From positions 248,001 to 312,000 of the forward strand of contig NZ_JAHWFK010000007.1 in the NCBI RefSeq assembly GCF_019710575.1: a stretch of DNA of 64,000 nucleotides. Direction: 5' to 3'. The DNA comes from Paractinoplanes polyasparticus (GTDB lineage Bacteria > Actinomycetota > Actinomycetes > Mycobacteriales > Micromonosporaceae). Positions 52,402-64,000 of the stretch are shown piece after piece. Within the stretch, counting starts at the first letter, position 1. The number at the start of each line of letters is the position of its first letter. The notes below the pieces were generated by a model. That model worked only from the letters and a program-made list of their open reading frames with translations. It did not search any database and had not been told where the DNA came from. The position numbers were made by a program, and so were the translations under genes.

Positions 52402-53222
52402 TGGCGTCGAGCGTCAGCCAGCAGTCCTTCGCCGCGGCTTCCGAGAAGCTCAGCGGGGCGACCGGCACGGCCACGGCCGCGCAGGTCGCCACGGTCGCCG
52501 ACGAGATCCTGTCGGTGGCCGCGCTGCTCCGGGCGCAGCCCAGGCTGCGCCGTGCGCTGACCGACCCTTCCCGCAGCGGCGCCGACCGGGGCGAACTGTT
52601 CCGGTCCCTGCTCTCCGGGAAGGTCACGCAGGTCACTGCGGACGCGCTCGCCACGCTGGTGGCGGGCCGCTTCTCCCGGCCCAGCGAACTGCTGGACGCC
52701 ACGGAGCGGCTCGGCGTCGACGCGCTGCTGGACTCGGCGGAGCGGGACGGCAAGCTGGCCGAGGTCGAGGACGAGCTCTTCCGTTTCGGGCAGATCGTCT
52801 CCGGCACGCCGGAGCTGGCGGTCACGCTGAGCGATCCAGGCGCGCCGATCGATCGTCGCGTTAGACTGGTGAACGACCTGCTGAAAGGCAAGGCTCAGCT
52901 CGTCAGTGGGCGGCTCATCGAGGTGGCCATCGCGGGCCTCGGCGGCCGTGGGTTCGAGTCCTCGCTGACTCGCCTGGTGGAGTGGACCGCCGCGAAACGC
53001 GACCGCGAGGTGGCGTACGTGACGGTTGCCAAGCCGCTCAGCGAGGCGGAGGAGCAGGCCCTGGCCGGCAAGCTGGCCACCATGTACGGCCGGCAGGTCT
53101 CGCTGAAGGTCAACGTCAATCCCTCGATCATCGGCGGGGTCAGTGTCCAGGTCGGCTCCGACCTCTACGACGGCACGATCCTGCGCCGGCTGAACGCGGC
53201 CAAGCAGGCGTTCGCTAAATAG
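52401..53222 (+). CDS. atpH: ATP synthase F1 subunit delta
   Basis: A 273-residue stator cap linking b to the alpha subunits. It is longer than the roughly 180 residues of E. coli, as usual in actinobacteria. The conserved C-terminal delta signature [24 protein letters not shown] is present near residue 240. It overlaps atpF by one base. Confidence 0.95.
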   Translation: MASSVSQQSFAAASEKLSGATGTATAAQVATVADEILSVAALLRAQPRLRRALTDPSRSGADRGELFRSLLSGKVTQVTADALATLVAGRFSRPSELLDATERLGVDALLDSAERDGKLAEVEDELFRFGQIVSGTPELAVTLSDPGAPIDRRVRLVNDLLKGKAQLVSGRLIEVAIAGLGGRGFESSLTRLVEWTAAKRDREVAYVTVAKPLSEAEEQALAGKLATMYGRQVSLKVNVNPSIIGGVSVQVGSDLYDGTILRRLNAAKQAFAK

Positions 53223-53313
53223 TTCTTTCCTCTCGATCGGCGGGTCACACCGCCGGGTCGAGCAGACCCCCTCGGTGGCGGGAACGTCCCGAGCTAGACA
53301 GAGAAGGCAGAGG

Positions 53314-54963
<1,650 letters not shown>

Positions 54964-54965
54964 TC

Positions 54966-57337
<2,372 letters not shown>

Positions 57338-57353
57338 TTCAGCCTCTGCGTCA

Positions 57354-57392
57354 CCGGAGCCGCGCCGACTGTCACAGTCGGCGCGGCTCCGG
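57354..57392 (+). terminator. Terminator after atpD
   Basis: A perfect 18-bp stem (57354-57371 with 57375-57392) and 3-nt loop TCA, starting 17 bp after the atpD stop. Confidence 0.85.
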
Positions 57393-57493
57393 CGTTTCCG
57401 GCCGTAACCATGTCCGATTTGTGGTGGTTGTAGCGCGCGAGGACCGACGGCACTGGTTACTCTTGACCATCGGTCGTGATCGAAGGGGAGCAC

Positions 57494-58615
57494 GTGACGA
57501 AGTCTTCGAAGCGGACGCCCCTGTGGGCTCGGCTCTGCGCCATCTTCGGGTGCGTGCTCATGGTCGTGGCCGGTGGCGCCCTGGTCGCCCAGCAGGTGCT
57601 GGTGTCGCGCTACGCCGGCGCGGTCGAGACGAAAGACCTGTTCGGCGACGCGGCCGCCGCCGGCAGCGAGCAGAAGGTCTCCGCCATCAAGGGCCCGCTC
57701 AACATCCTGCTGGTCGGCATCGACCCGCGCAGCGACGAGCAGACCCCGCTGTCGGACTCGATCATCGTGGCCCACATCCCGGCCGACATGAAGCAGGCGT
57801 ACCTGTTCTCCATCCCGCGCGACCTGGTGGTCGACATCCCGCCCTTCGCCAAGACCGGCTTCAAGGGCGGCCGCTCCAAGATCAACGCCGCCATGGGGTA
57901 CGGCAGTGCGGTCGGCAACGGCAAGCACGACGTGGTGCAGGGTTTCGACCTGCTCGCCAAGACGGTCGGTCAGCTCACCGGCATCCCGACCTTCGACGCC
58001 GGCGCGATCATCAACTTCAACGGCTTCAAGGCGATCGTCGAGGCCATGGGCGGCGTCACCATGACGATCGACCAGAACGTCAAGTCGGAGCACCTCCAGC
58101 CCAACGGCAAGCCCCGCCCGCGCCTGTCCCGCTGCGCCGACAACTCCTGCGCGCACCCGTACTACGGCCCCCAGGCGGAATACAAGAAGGGCACCTACCA
58201 CCTCCAGGCGTGGCAGGCCCTCGACTACGTGCGGCAGCGCTACGGCCTGCCCCGGGGCGACTACGACCGCCAGCGGCACCAGCAGCAGTTCATCAAGGCC
58301 ATGGCCAAGCAGGCGCTGAGCAAGAACGTGGTCACCAACCCGGCCAAGCTCGACAAGGTGCTCAAGGCGGCGGGCAAGGCGCTGATCTTCGACGGCAACG
58401 GCCACTCGGTGGTCGACTGGGGGTTCGCGCTGAAGAACGTCCGCTCCGACGACATGACCCTGATCAAGCTGCCCGGCAGCTCGATCATCGACAACGGGCG
58501 CTACCGGGGCGAGGAACTGGACTCGACCGCGAAGGACTTCTTCGCCGCCGTCCGGCAGGATCAGGTCCGCAACTTCATCTTCCGGAATCCCGAATACATC
58601 AGCACCAACAGCTGA
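57494..58615 (+). CDS. LCP (LytR-CpsA-Psr) family protein
   Basis: A 373-residue cell-wall enzyme that ligates polymers such as teichoic acid or arabinogalactan to peptidoglycan. It has one N-terminal membrane helix (about residues 17-37) and an extracytoplasmic LCP domain with the polyprenyl-phosphate-binding signature: LLVGIDPRSD, SDSIIVAHI, FSIPRDLVVDI and LDYVRQRYGLPRGDYDRQRHQQ. AAGGGGAG precedes the GTG at 57494, and TACTCT (57458-57463) is a candidate -10. Position between atpD and atpC is unusual. Confidence 0.93.
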   Translation: MTKSSKRTPLWARLCAIFGCVLMVVAGGALVAQQVLVSRYAGAVETKDLFGDAAAAGSEQKVSAIKGPLNILLVGIDPRSDEQTPLSDSIIVAHIPADMKQAYLFSIPRDLVVDIPPFAKTGFKGGRSKINAAMGYGSAVGNGKHDVVQGFDLLAKTVGQLTGIPTFDAGAIINFNGFKAIVEAMGGVTMTIDQNVKSEHLQPNGKPRPRLSRCADNSCAHPYYGPQAEYKKGTYHLQAWQALDYVRQRYGLPRGDYDRQRHQQQFIKAMAKQALSKNVVTNPAKLDKVLKAAGKALIFDGNGHSVVDWGFALKNVRSDDMTLIKLPGSSIIDNGRYRGEELDSTAKDFFAAVRQDQVRNFIFRNPEYISTNS

Positions 58616-58665
58616 TCACATGTGGTAGTCGACACCCCGTTACCACGGCGGCCACGAGGGCCGTT

Positions 58666-58671
58666 TAGACT
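58666..58671 (+). promoter_or_regulatory. Candidate atpC promoter -10
   Basis: TAGACT, about 28 nt before the AGGGAG ribosome site of atpC. It would give atpC transcription independent of the terminated atpBEFHAGD operon. No convincing -35 is seen. Confidence 0.4.
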
Positions 58672-58709
58672 TCACCCAATAGTTGAAGCAGCCTGAACAG
58701 GGAGACAGC

Positions 58710-58991
58710 GTGGCCAACCAGCTGCCCGTCAAGGTCGTCGCCGTCGAGGAACGCGTCTGGTCCGGTGAGGCCGAGATGCTCGTCGCGCGCACCACCGAGG
58801 GTGAGATCGGTGTGCTGCCGGGTCACTCGCCGCTCCTGGGCCTGCTCAAGGAGCCGTCGCAGGTGCGGGTCAAGCTCGCCGGCGGCGAACAGCTCACGTA
58901 CGACGTATCGGGCGGCTTCCTCTCGATCGACGCCGACGGTGTGACCGTCCTCGCCGAGAGCGCCACGCCCGCCACCCCCGAGTCCCGCTGA
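58710..58991 (+). CDS. atpC: ATP synthase F1 subunit epsilon
   Basis: A 93-residue rotor subunit. It consists mainly of the N-terminal beta sandwich (VVAVEERVWSGEAEMLVART, GEIGVLPGHSPLL), and the C-terminal helical hairpin that inhibits hydrolysis in longer homologues is essentially missing. AGGGAG sits 5 nt before the GTG. It is separated from atpD by a terminator and the LCP gene, and is followed by a DUF2550 gene after 8 bp. Confidence 0.95.
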   Translation: MANQLPVKVVAVEERVWSGEAEMLVARTTEGEIGVLPGHSPLLGLLKEPSQVRVKLAGGEQLTYDVSGGFLSIDADGVTVLAESATPATPESR

Positions 58992-58999
58992 CTCCGGCG

Positions 59000-59467
59000 A
59001 TGCGGGTTCTGGAAGTCTTCGGAATCTGCGTCGTCGCGCTGCTCGCGCTCCTGTTCCTGGTTTTCTTCCGCCGCCGGCTGCTCATGGCCGGCGGCGGAAC
59101 CATTCGCCTCCAGATCCGCATCAGCGAGCTCGTGCCGGGCCGCGGCTGGTCCACGGCGATCGGCCAGTTCGCCGGGAGCACGCTGCGCATCCACCGCATG
59201 TTCAGCTACGCCGTCCGTCCCAAGCGCACGCTCGACCGCTCGTCGACCGTGGTCGAGGGCCGGCGGCTTCCCGAGGGTCCCGAACGGCTCACGATGCCCG
59301 GCCACTGGGTGATCCTGCGCCTGTCCACCACCCTCGACGAGATCGAGATCGCGATGGCCGAGTCCACGGTGACCGGCTTTCTCTCCTGGCTCGAGGCGGC
59401 CCCGCCCGGCCAGCCCGGCAGCGTCGCGCCCCGCCCGGCCATCCGCCCCGACCCGATAGAGCAGTGA
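59000..59467 (+). CDS. DUF2550 membrane protein
   Basis: A 155-residue protein with one N-terminal membrane helix (VFGICVVALLALLFLVFF) and a cytosolic DUF2550 domain containing RLLMAGGGTIRLQIRI and RTLDRSSTVVEGRR. This family commonly follows atpC in actinobacteria. The role is unknown. It probably shares the atpC transcript. Confidence 0.9.
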   Translation: MRVLEVFGICVVALLALLFLVFFRRRLLMAGGGTIRLQIRISELVPGRGWSTAIGQFAGSTLRIHRMFSYAVRPKRTLDRSSTVVEGRRLPEGPERLTMPGHWVILRLSTTLDEIEIAMAESTVTGFLSWLEAAPPGQPGSVAPRPAIRPDPIEQ

Positions 59468-59526
59468 CGGCCGCGCTCCGCAGATTGGCTCTCGTTGCCC
59501 CGGCCTCGCTCTTCTAGCGTCGAGCC

Positions 59527-60333
59527 ATGCGCATCCGAATCGTCGACGCCTTCACCGACCGCCCGTTCGCGGGCAACTCCGCCGGTGTCGTGGTGCTCGA
59601 CCAGCCCGACTTCCCCGACGAGCAGTGGATGGCCGCGGTCGCGGCCGAGGTCAACCTCTCCGAGACCGCCTTCGTCCACCCGCTCGACCCAGCCGGCGAG
59701 GCCGACTACGCGCTTCGCTGGTTCACTCCCGCCGTCGAGGTGGCGCTGTGCGGCCACGCCACGCTGGCCACCGCCCATGTGCTGGCGATCGACGGCACCG
59801 TGCGGTTCGCCACCCGCAGCGGTGTGCTGACCGCCACCGCTGTCGACAAGGGCTGGTTCACGCTTGACTTCCCGACCGCGCCGCTGGCCCCCGTGGCCGC
59901 CGACCCCGAGCTGCTCGACGTGCTGGGCGCCACGCCCGTCTCGGTCCACCACACCGGCCCGAACACCGACGACTTGCTGCTCGAGCTGTACGACGAGGCC
60001 GCGGTGCGCCGGCTCACCCCCGACCTGGCCACCCTGGCCGGCTACGAGCGGCGCGGCGTGATCGTGACGGCCCGGGCCGACGACCCGGCCGCCGACTACG
60101 ACTTCGTCTCCCGCTTCTTCGGCGCCGCCGCCGGTGTCGGGGAAGACCCCGTCACCGGCAGCGCCCACACCGCGCTGGCGCCGTTCTGGTCGGCCAAGCT
60201 GGGCGGCCGCACCGACCTGGTCGGCTACCAGGCGTCGGCCCGCGGCGGCTACGTCCGGGTCTCTCTGCACGGCGACCGCACCCACCTCACCGGCCAGGCG
60301 GTCACCGTCATCGACGGCACCCTCACGGCCTGA
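59527..60333 (+). CDS. PhzF family isomerase
   Basis: A 268-residue protein of the diaminopimelate-epimerase-like fold. The catalytic Glu is in AEVNLSETAFVHP near residue 45, and the second-half signature GVGEDPVTGSAHTAL is near residue 205. PhzF itself acts in phenazine synthesis, but most homologues occur without phenazine genes and none lie here, so the substrate is unknown. TAGCGT (59515-59520) ends 6 nt before the ATG (leaderless). Confidence 0.93.
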   Translation: MRIRIVDAFTDRPFAGNSAGVVVLDQPDFPDEQWMAAVAAEVNLSETAFVHPLDPAGEADYALRWFTPAVEVALCGHATLATAHVLAIDGTVRFATRSGVLTATAVDKGWFTLDFPTAPLAPVAADPELLDVLGATPVSVHHTGPNTDDLLLELYDEAAVRRLTPDLATLAGYERRGVIVTARADDPAADYDFVSRFFGAAAGVGEDPVTGSAHTALAPFWSAKLGGRTDLVGYQASARGGYVRVSLHGDRTHLTGQAVTVIDGTLTA

Positions 60334-60350
60334 CCGGAGTGCGCCGGACG

Positions 60351-60382
60351 GCGCCGGGGCGGTCGGCCGACCGCCCCGGCGC
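60351..60382. terminator. Bidirectional terminator (32-bp palindrome)
   Basis: A perfect 16-bp-arm palindrome between the convergent PhzF and VOC genes. It can form a hairpin in either transcript. Confidence 0.75.
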
Positions 60383-60394
60383 GGATCCGTCATC

Positions 60395-60784
60395 TCATCC
60401 GGGTTTCCCGCTCTGCAGCTCGACCTCGAAGCCCCAGGCGTCTTCCAGATAGGCGGCGTACGACTCCGGGCCGCCCGCGCGGGGATGACGATCGGGGAAC
60501 AGCAGCGCCCAGCCGTGGCCGGCCGCAGCGGCGGTCAGACGGTCGACCTCGGCCCGGCTGCCCGCGTTGAACGCCAGGTGGTTGAGCCCGGGCGCGAGCC
60601 GGTCGTGCACGTCGCTCGAGAGGGCGGGCGACTGCTCCAGCACCAGGTAGACGCGGTCGCACAGCCAGGACCGGCCGCCCGGCCACTCCTGGTACGGCTG
60701 CCAGCCCAGCTCGCCGAGCAGCCAGCCCCACGGGCCGGTCGCCCCGGCGAGATCCGGCACCCACAGCTCGACGTGGTGCAGCAT
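60395..60784 (-). CDS. VOC/glyoxalase superfamily protein
   Basis: A 129-residue vicinal-oxygen-chelate protein with an [20 protein letters not shown] opening, His in GLNHLAFN, and a C-terminal Glu in WGFEVELQ. These supply His and Glu ligands for a metal site. The overall function is unknown. ATG 60784 shares one base with the PduO stop (TGATG), so it is coupled to the cobalamin gene; a longer upstream frame is a shadow. Confidence 0.85.
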   Translation of the reverse strand: MLHHVELWVPDLAGATGPWGWLLGELGWQPYQEWPGGRSWLCDRVYLVLEQSPALSSDVHDRLAPGLNHLAFNAGSRAEVDRLTAAAAGHGWALLFPDRHPRAGGPESYAAYLEDAWGFEVELQSGKPG

Positions 60785-61359
60785 CAGGCCGCGCCGCCGC
60801 CCGGCACCCACTTCACGTCGCCGCCCGGGTTGGCCGTCCGGGACAGGATGAACAGCAGGTCGGACAGGCGGTTCAGATATTTCGCGGGCAGGTCGCTCGT
60901 CCGCGACGGGTCGGCCCGCAGCAGCGTCCACGTCGACCGTTCGGCCCGGCGCGCCACCGTGCGGGCCACGTGCAGCAGCGCGGCGCCGGCGGTACCACCC
61001 GGCAGGATGAAGCTGTCGAGGGCGGGCAGCTTCTCGTTGAACTCGTCGCACCAGCCCTCGAGGCGGGTCACGTACTCCTCGGTGATCCGCAGCGGCGGGT
61101 ACGGCGGGTCCTCGGTCTCGGGGTTGCACAGGTCGGCCCCGACGTCGAACAGATCGTTCTGGATGGCCGTCAGCACCGTGCGGAGGTCGGGCGGCAGGTC
61201 GCCGAGGGCCAGAGCCACCCCCAGCGCGGCGTTGCACTCGTCGGTGTCGGCGTACGCGACGATGCGCGGATCGGTCTTGTCGGCGACCTCGTTGTTGCCC
61301 AGGCGGGTCTGCCCGGCGTCGCCGGCACGGGTGTATATGCGGGTCAGGTGAACGGCCAT
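60784..61359 (-). CDS. Cob(I)alamin adenosyltransferase, PduO type
   Basis: A 191-residue enzyme that transfers adenosyl from ATP to cob(I)alamin, giving adenosylcobalamin. The N-terminal ATP loop is [13 protein letters not shown] and the conserved helix is TDECNAALG. The C-terminal signature [14 protein letters not shown] includes the ATP-contacting Arg/Asp pair. It forms a two-gene operon with the VOC protein and diverges from murA. Confidence 0.93.
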   Translation of the reverse strand: MAVHLTRIYTRAGDAGQTRLGNNEVADKTDPRIVAYADTDECNAALGVALALGDLPPDLRTVLTAIQNDLFDVGADLCNPETEDPPYPPLRITEEYVTRLEGWCDEFNEKLPALDSFILPGGTAGAALLHVARTVARRAERSTWTLLRADPSRTSDLPAKYLNRLSDLLFILSRTANPGGDVKWVPGGGAA

Positions 61360-61464
61360 CAGCCGAGCCTAATAGGGATCCCCGCCCGGCCTCGCCTGTC
61401 GGGCCGGCCGTCATACCGACCCCGACGGAGCGCGCCCGTGCGGGCGGCCCATACCATGGCCCGC

Positions 61465-62742
61465 GTGGATGTGATCAGGGTGAAGGGCGGCACGCCGCTG
61501 ACCGGTGAGGTCACTGTCGGCGGTGCGAAGAACTCGGCGCTCAAGCTGATGGCGGTGGCCCTGCTCGCGCCGGGCCGCAGTGTGGTCGAGAACGTTCCGC
61601 GCATCACCGACATTGCGATCATGGCTGAGGTGCTGCGCCGGCTGGGCTGTCAGGTGACGCTCGAGGGCGGTCAGGCGACCATCGACGTGCCCGCCGAGCC
61701 GGGCAGCGAGGCCGACTACGACCTGGTCCGGCGCCTGCGGGCATCGATCTGCGTGCTGGGTCCGCTCCTCGCGCGGACGGGCTACGTCCGGGTCGCCCTC
61801 CCCGGCGGCGACATGATCGGCTCGCGGGGACTCGACATGCACGTCTCCGGTCTGGCCCGGATGGGCGCGCAGATCTCCGGCGAGCACGGTTTTGTCATCG
61901 CCTCGGCGCCCGGCGGCCTGCGCGGCAGCAAGATCTGGCTGGACTTCCCGAGTGTCGGCGCCACCGAGAACCTGCTGATGGCGGCCGTGCTGGCCAAGGG
62001 CGTCACCGAGATCGACAACGCGGCCCGCGAGCCCGAGATCGTCGACATCTGCGAGATGCTGACGGCGATGGGCGCGCGGATCGACGGCGCCGGCACGTCG
62101 ACCCTGACCATCGAGGGCGTCGAGTCGTTGCAGCCGGTGCGGCACCGCACCATCGGCGACCGGATCGTCGGCGGCACCTGGGCCTTCGCGGCCGCGATGA
62201 CCCGCGGCGACGTCATGGTGAACGGTGTGCGGCCCGAGTTCCTCGACCTCGCGCTCGACAAACTGGTCACGGCGGGGGCCACGGTCGAGCCGGGCGACAA
62301 CCAGTTCCGCGTACGCATGTCCGAGCGTCCCAAGGCGGTCGACGTGGTGACCCTGCCCTACCCGGGGTTCGCGACCGACCTGCTGCCGATGGCGCTGGGC
62401 CTGGCCTCGGTGGCCGAGGGCTCCTCGCTCGTGACCGAGAACATCTTCGACGGCCGCTTCATGTTCGTGAACGAGATGGTGCGCCTGGGCGCCGACATCC
62501 GCACCGACGGCCACCACGCGGTCGTGAACGGGCGCGACAGGCTGTCCGGGGCGCCGGTACGGGCCACCGACATCCGGGCCGGGGCCGGGCTGGTCATCGC
62601 CGGTCTGTGCGCCGAGGGTGTCACCGAGGTCGGCGAGGTGCACCACATCGACCGCGGCTACCCCGACTTCGTCAACGATCTGGCCAAGCTGGGCGTCGAG
62701 GTCGAGCGGGCCGACGTGCCGGAGCCGACGTTCGACTTCTGA
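61465..62742 (+). CDS. murA: UDP-GlcNAc enolpyruvyl transferase
   Basis: A 425-residue enzyme that adds enolpyruvate to UDP-GlcNAc, the first committed step of peptidoglycan synthesis. [13 protein letters not shown] holds the conserved Lys22-Asn23, and [13 protein letters not shown] follows. The loop that carries the catalytic, fosfomycin-targeted Cys in E. coli reads [11 protein letters not shown] here, with Asp116 instead, as known for naturally fosfomycin-resistant MurA of mycobacteria. TACCAT (61452-61457) ends 7 nt before the GTG at 61465, so I prefer it over ATG 61456. It converges with a DUF2007-like gene. Confidence 0.95.
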   Translation: MDVIRVKGGTPLTGEVTVGGAKNSALKLMAVALLAPGRSVVENVPRITDIAIMAEVLRRLGCQVTLEGGQATIDVPAEPGSEADYDLVRRLRASICVLGPLLARTGYVRVALPGGDMIGSRGLDMHVSGLARMGAQISGEHGFVIASAPGGLRGSKIWLDFPSVGATENLLMAAVLAKGVTEIDNAAREPEIVDICEMLTAMGARIDGAGTSTLTIEGVESLQPVRHRTIGDRIVGGTWAFAAAMTRGDVMVNGVRPEFLDLALDKLVTAGATVEPGDNQFRVRMSERPKAVDVVTLPYPGFATDLLPMALGLASVAEGSSLVTENIFDGRFMFVNEMVRLGADIRTDGHHAVVNGRDRLSGAPVRATDIRAGAGLVIAGLCAEGVTEVGEVHHIDRGYPDFVNDLAKLGVEVERADVPEPTFDF

Positions 62743-62760
62743 AACGGGGCTCGAAGTGCC

Positions 62761-63099
62761 TCAGAGCACGAGCCGCCGCGCTTCCTCGACCTGGTCGGCG
62801 AAGACCAGCACGACCGTGCGCCCGTCCCGGTCGCGCGTCTGGGTTGCTCTGATCCCGGCGTCGCCGAGCCGCCGGCGTATCTCGTCGGCGACCTCGGAGT
62901 CGGCGGCGATGGCGGCCGGGCGGAGCAGTCCGTAGTCGGGCTCGCGCTCACCGAAGATGGCCAGCCCGTCCGGGGCTGATTCGCCGTCCCGGGCCGAGGT
63001 CCATTGCAGGCCCATCCGCCAGAAGATCACTCCGAGGAACCCGACCAGGCCGACGGCGATCAGCGGCCCGATGAGGTACCAGCCGTTCTCTGGCGCCAT
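62761..63099 (-). CDS. DUF2007-like single-pass membrane protein
   Basis: A 112-residue protein with one N-terminal membrane helix (about residues 8-28, IGPLIAVGLVGFLGVIFW) and a small C-terminal alpha/beta domain that resembles the DUF2007 putative signal-transducing domain: VADEIRRRLGDAGIRATQ, then VVLVFADQVEEARRLV. ATG 63099 is chosen because GAGACT ends 6 nt upstream on the minus strand; GTG 63105 would add two residues. Function unknown. Confidence 0.7.
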   Translation of the reverse strand: MAPENGWYLIGPLIAVGLVGFLGVIFWRMGLQWTSARDGESAPDGLAIFGEREPDYGLLRPAAIAADSEVADEIRRRLGDAGIRATQTRDRDGRTVVLVFADQVEEARRLVL

Positions 63100-63238
63100 G
63101 GGCACAGTCTCGCACCGGAAGCGGGCGTTTTTCGGCGGAATTGCCCCGATAGAGGGGCCACCCCTGGCCTGAGTTTCCGTTCAGTAGCCCCGCTAGGGTG
63201 AGCTTGTTGTTTCCGGCGTCACAGAGGAGTGCACTTTC

Positions 63239-64000
63239 ATGGCGGGTCGTTTGGCGGTCATCGGCTCCGGACTGATGGGTTCCGGCATCGCGCAGGTCTC
63301 GGCCCAGGCCGGCTGGCAGGTCACCATGCGCGACGTGGACGACGCGGCGACCGGCCGCGGCATGGCGGCGATCCGCGACTCGCTGAGCCGGTTCGCGGCC
63401 AAGGGCAGGATCACCGAGGAGGAGGCCGAGGCGACCCTCGCCCGGATCACTCCCACCACCGACCTCGACGCGGCCACCGACGCCGACGTGGTGGTCGAGG
63501 CGATCTACGAGAAGGTGGAGGCCAAGCACGAGGTCTTCCGCACCCTCGACAAGATCTGCAAGGCCGACGCCGTGCTCGGCACCAACACCTCGGCCATCCC
63601 GATCACCCAGATCGCCACGGTGACCGCGCGGCCTGAGTCGGTCGTCGGCATCCACTTCTTCTCGCCGGTGCCGATGATGAAGCTGGTCGAGCTGGTCCGC
63701 GGCTACCAGACCTCCGACGAGACGCTGGCCGCGGCCCGCGCCTACGCCGAAGAGGTCGGCAAGACCTGTGTCGAGGTCAAGCGCGACGTCGCCGGCTTCG
63801 TCTCCAACCGGCTGTTCTCGGCGATCCTGGTCGAGGCGGTCAAGCTGGTCGAGTCGGGCGTGGTCAGCCCAGCCGACCTCGACACGGTGATGAAGCTGGG
63901 CTTCGGGCACTCGATGGGCCCGCTGGCCACGGTCGACCTGACCGGCCTCGACGTCATGCTGAACGCGGCGACCAACATCTACCGCGACACCGCCGACGAG
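63239..64000 (+). CDS. 3-hydroxyacyl/3-hydroxybutyryl-CoA dehydrogenase (partial)
   Basis: 254 codons of a gene that runs off the window. It oxidises 3-hydroxyacyl-CoA with NAD(P). The Rossmann motif is GSGLMGSGIAQ near residue 10. GTNTSAIPI, GIHFFSPVPMMKLVE (catalytic His near residue 139) and RDVAGFVSNRL follow, and the C-terminal helical domain has begun. The whole of the NAD domain is present. GAGGAG lies about 10 nt before the ATG. No neighbouring thiolase or hydratase is visible. Confidence 0.93.
   Translation, partial: MAGRLAVIGSGLMGSGIAQVSAQAGWQVTMRDVDDAATGRGMAAIRDSLSRFAAKGRITEEEAEATLARITPTTDLDAATDADVVVEAIYEKVEAKHEVFRTLDKICKADAVLGTNTSAIPITQIATVTARPESVVGIHFFSPVPMMKLVELVRGYQTSDETLAAARAYAEEVGKTCVEVKRDVAGFVSNRLFSAILVEAVKLVESGVVSPADLDTVMKLGFGHSMGPLATVDLTGLDVMLNAATNIYRDTADE

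Overview
This window is a high-GC actinobacterial chromosome segment. Gene content, GTG/TTG starts and order (thrB-rho-rpmE-prfA-prmC-tsaC-glyA-atp, with argS-lysA-hom-thrC nearby) point to Micromonosporaceae, probably an Actinoplanes-like organism. That assignment is inferred from gene families and order, not from a database search.

Region 1-15 kb is accessory. It holds an anti-sigma antagonist, a TetR/MFS efflux pair, several hydrolases, two VOC proteins, a membrane Ser/Thr kinase, three transcription regulators, a PEP-mutase-like enzyme and a small secreted protein preceded by a basic micro-ORF.

Region 15.26-21.68 kb is a genomic island at tRNA-Arg(CCG). A 48-bp copy of the tRNA 3' half (15259-15306) repeats part of the intact tRNA (21635-21682). 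Between them lie a low-GC gene for a 1030-residue membrane protein of unknown function, a translationally coupled four-gene operon of type VII-secretion-like proteins without any secretion ATPase, and an 80-residue relic of a tyrosine integrase. The native tRNA terminator is still present outside the displaced 3' half, so the pre-insertion layout can be read directly.

Region 21.7-35 kb holds a DUF3105/DUF305 pair, argS, lysA, hom and thrC (aspartate-family amino acids), a MarR regulator divergent from an RND exporter, an MFS exporter and thrB.

Region 35-50 kb is the information-processing backbone: rho (with an intrinsic-terminator-like hairpin just before its start codon), rpmE, prfA, prmC, two YrdC/Sua5 paralogues around a low-molecular-weight phosphatase, and glyA. 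It is interrupted by lineage-specific cargo: a nitric oxide synthase oxygenase, an RNA ligase-like protein, a beta-propeller protein and a GGDEF protein.

Region 49.7-59 kb is the F-type ATP synthase operon (atpI-like, AtpZ-like, atpBEFHAGD). atpC is separated from atpD by an 18-bp-stem terminator and an LCP-family cell-wall gene.

Region 59-64 kb holds a DUF2550 protein, PhzF, a VOC protein, a PduO-type cobalamin adenosyltransferase, murA (catalytic Cys replaced by Asp), a DUF2007-like membrane protein and the 5' part of a 3-hydroxyacyl-CoA dehydrogenase that runs off the window. About a dozen genes show a -10-like hexamer 6-7 nt before the start codon, which suggests widespread leaderless transcription.
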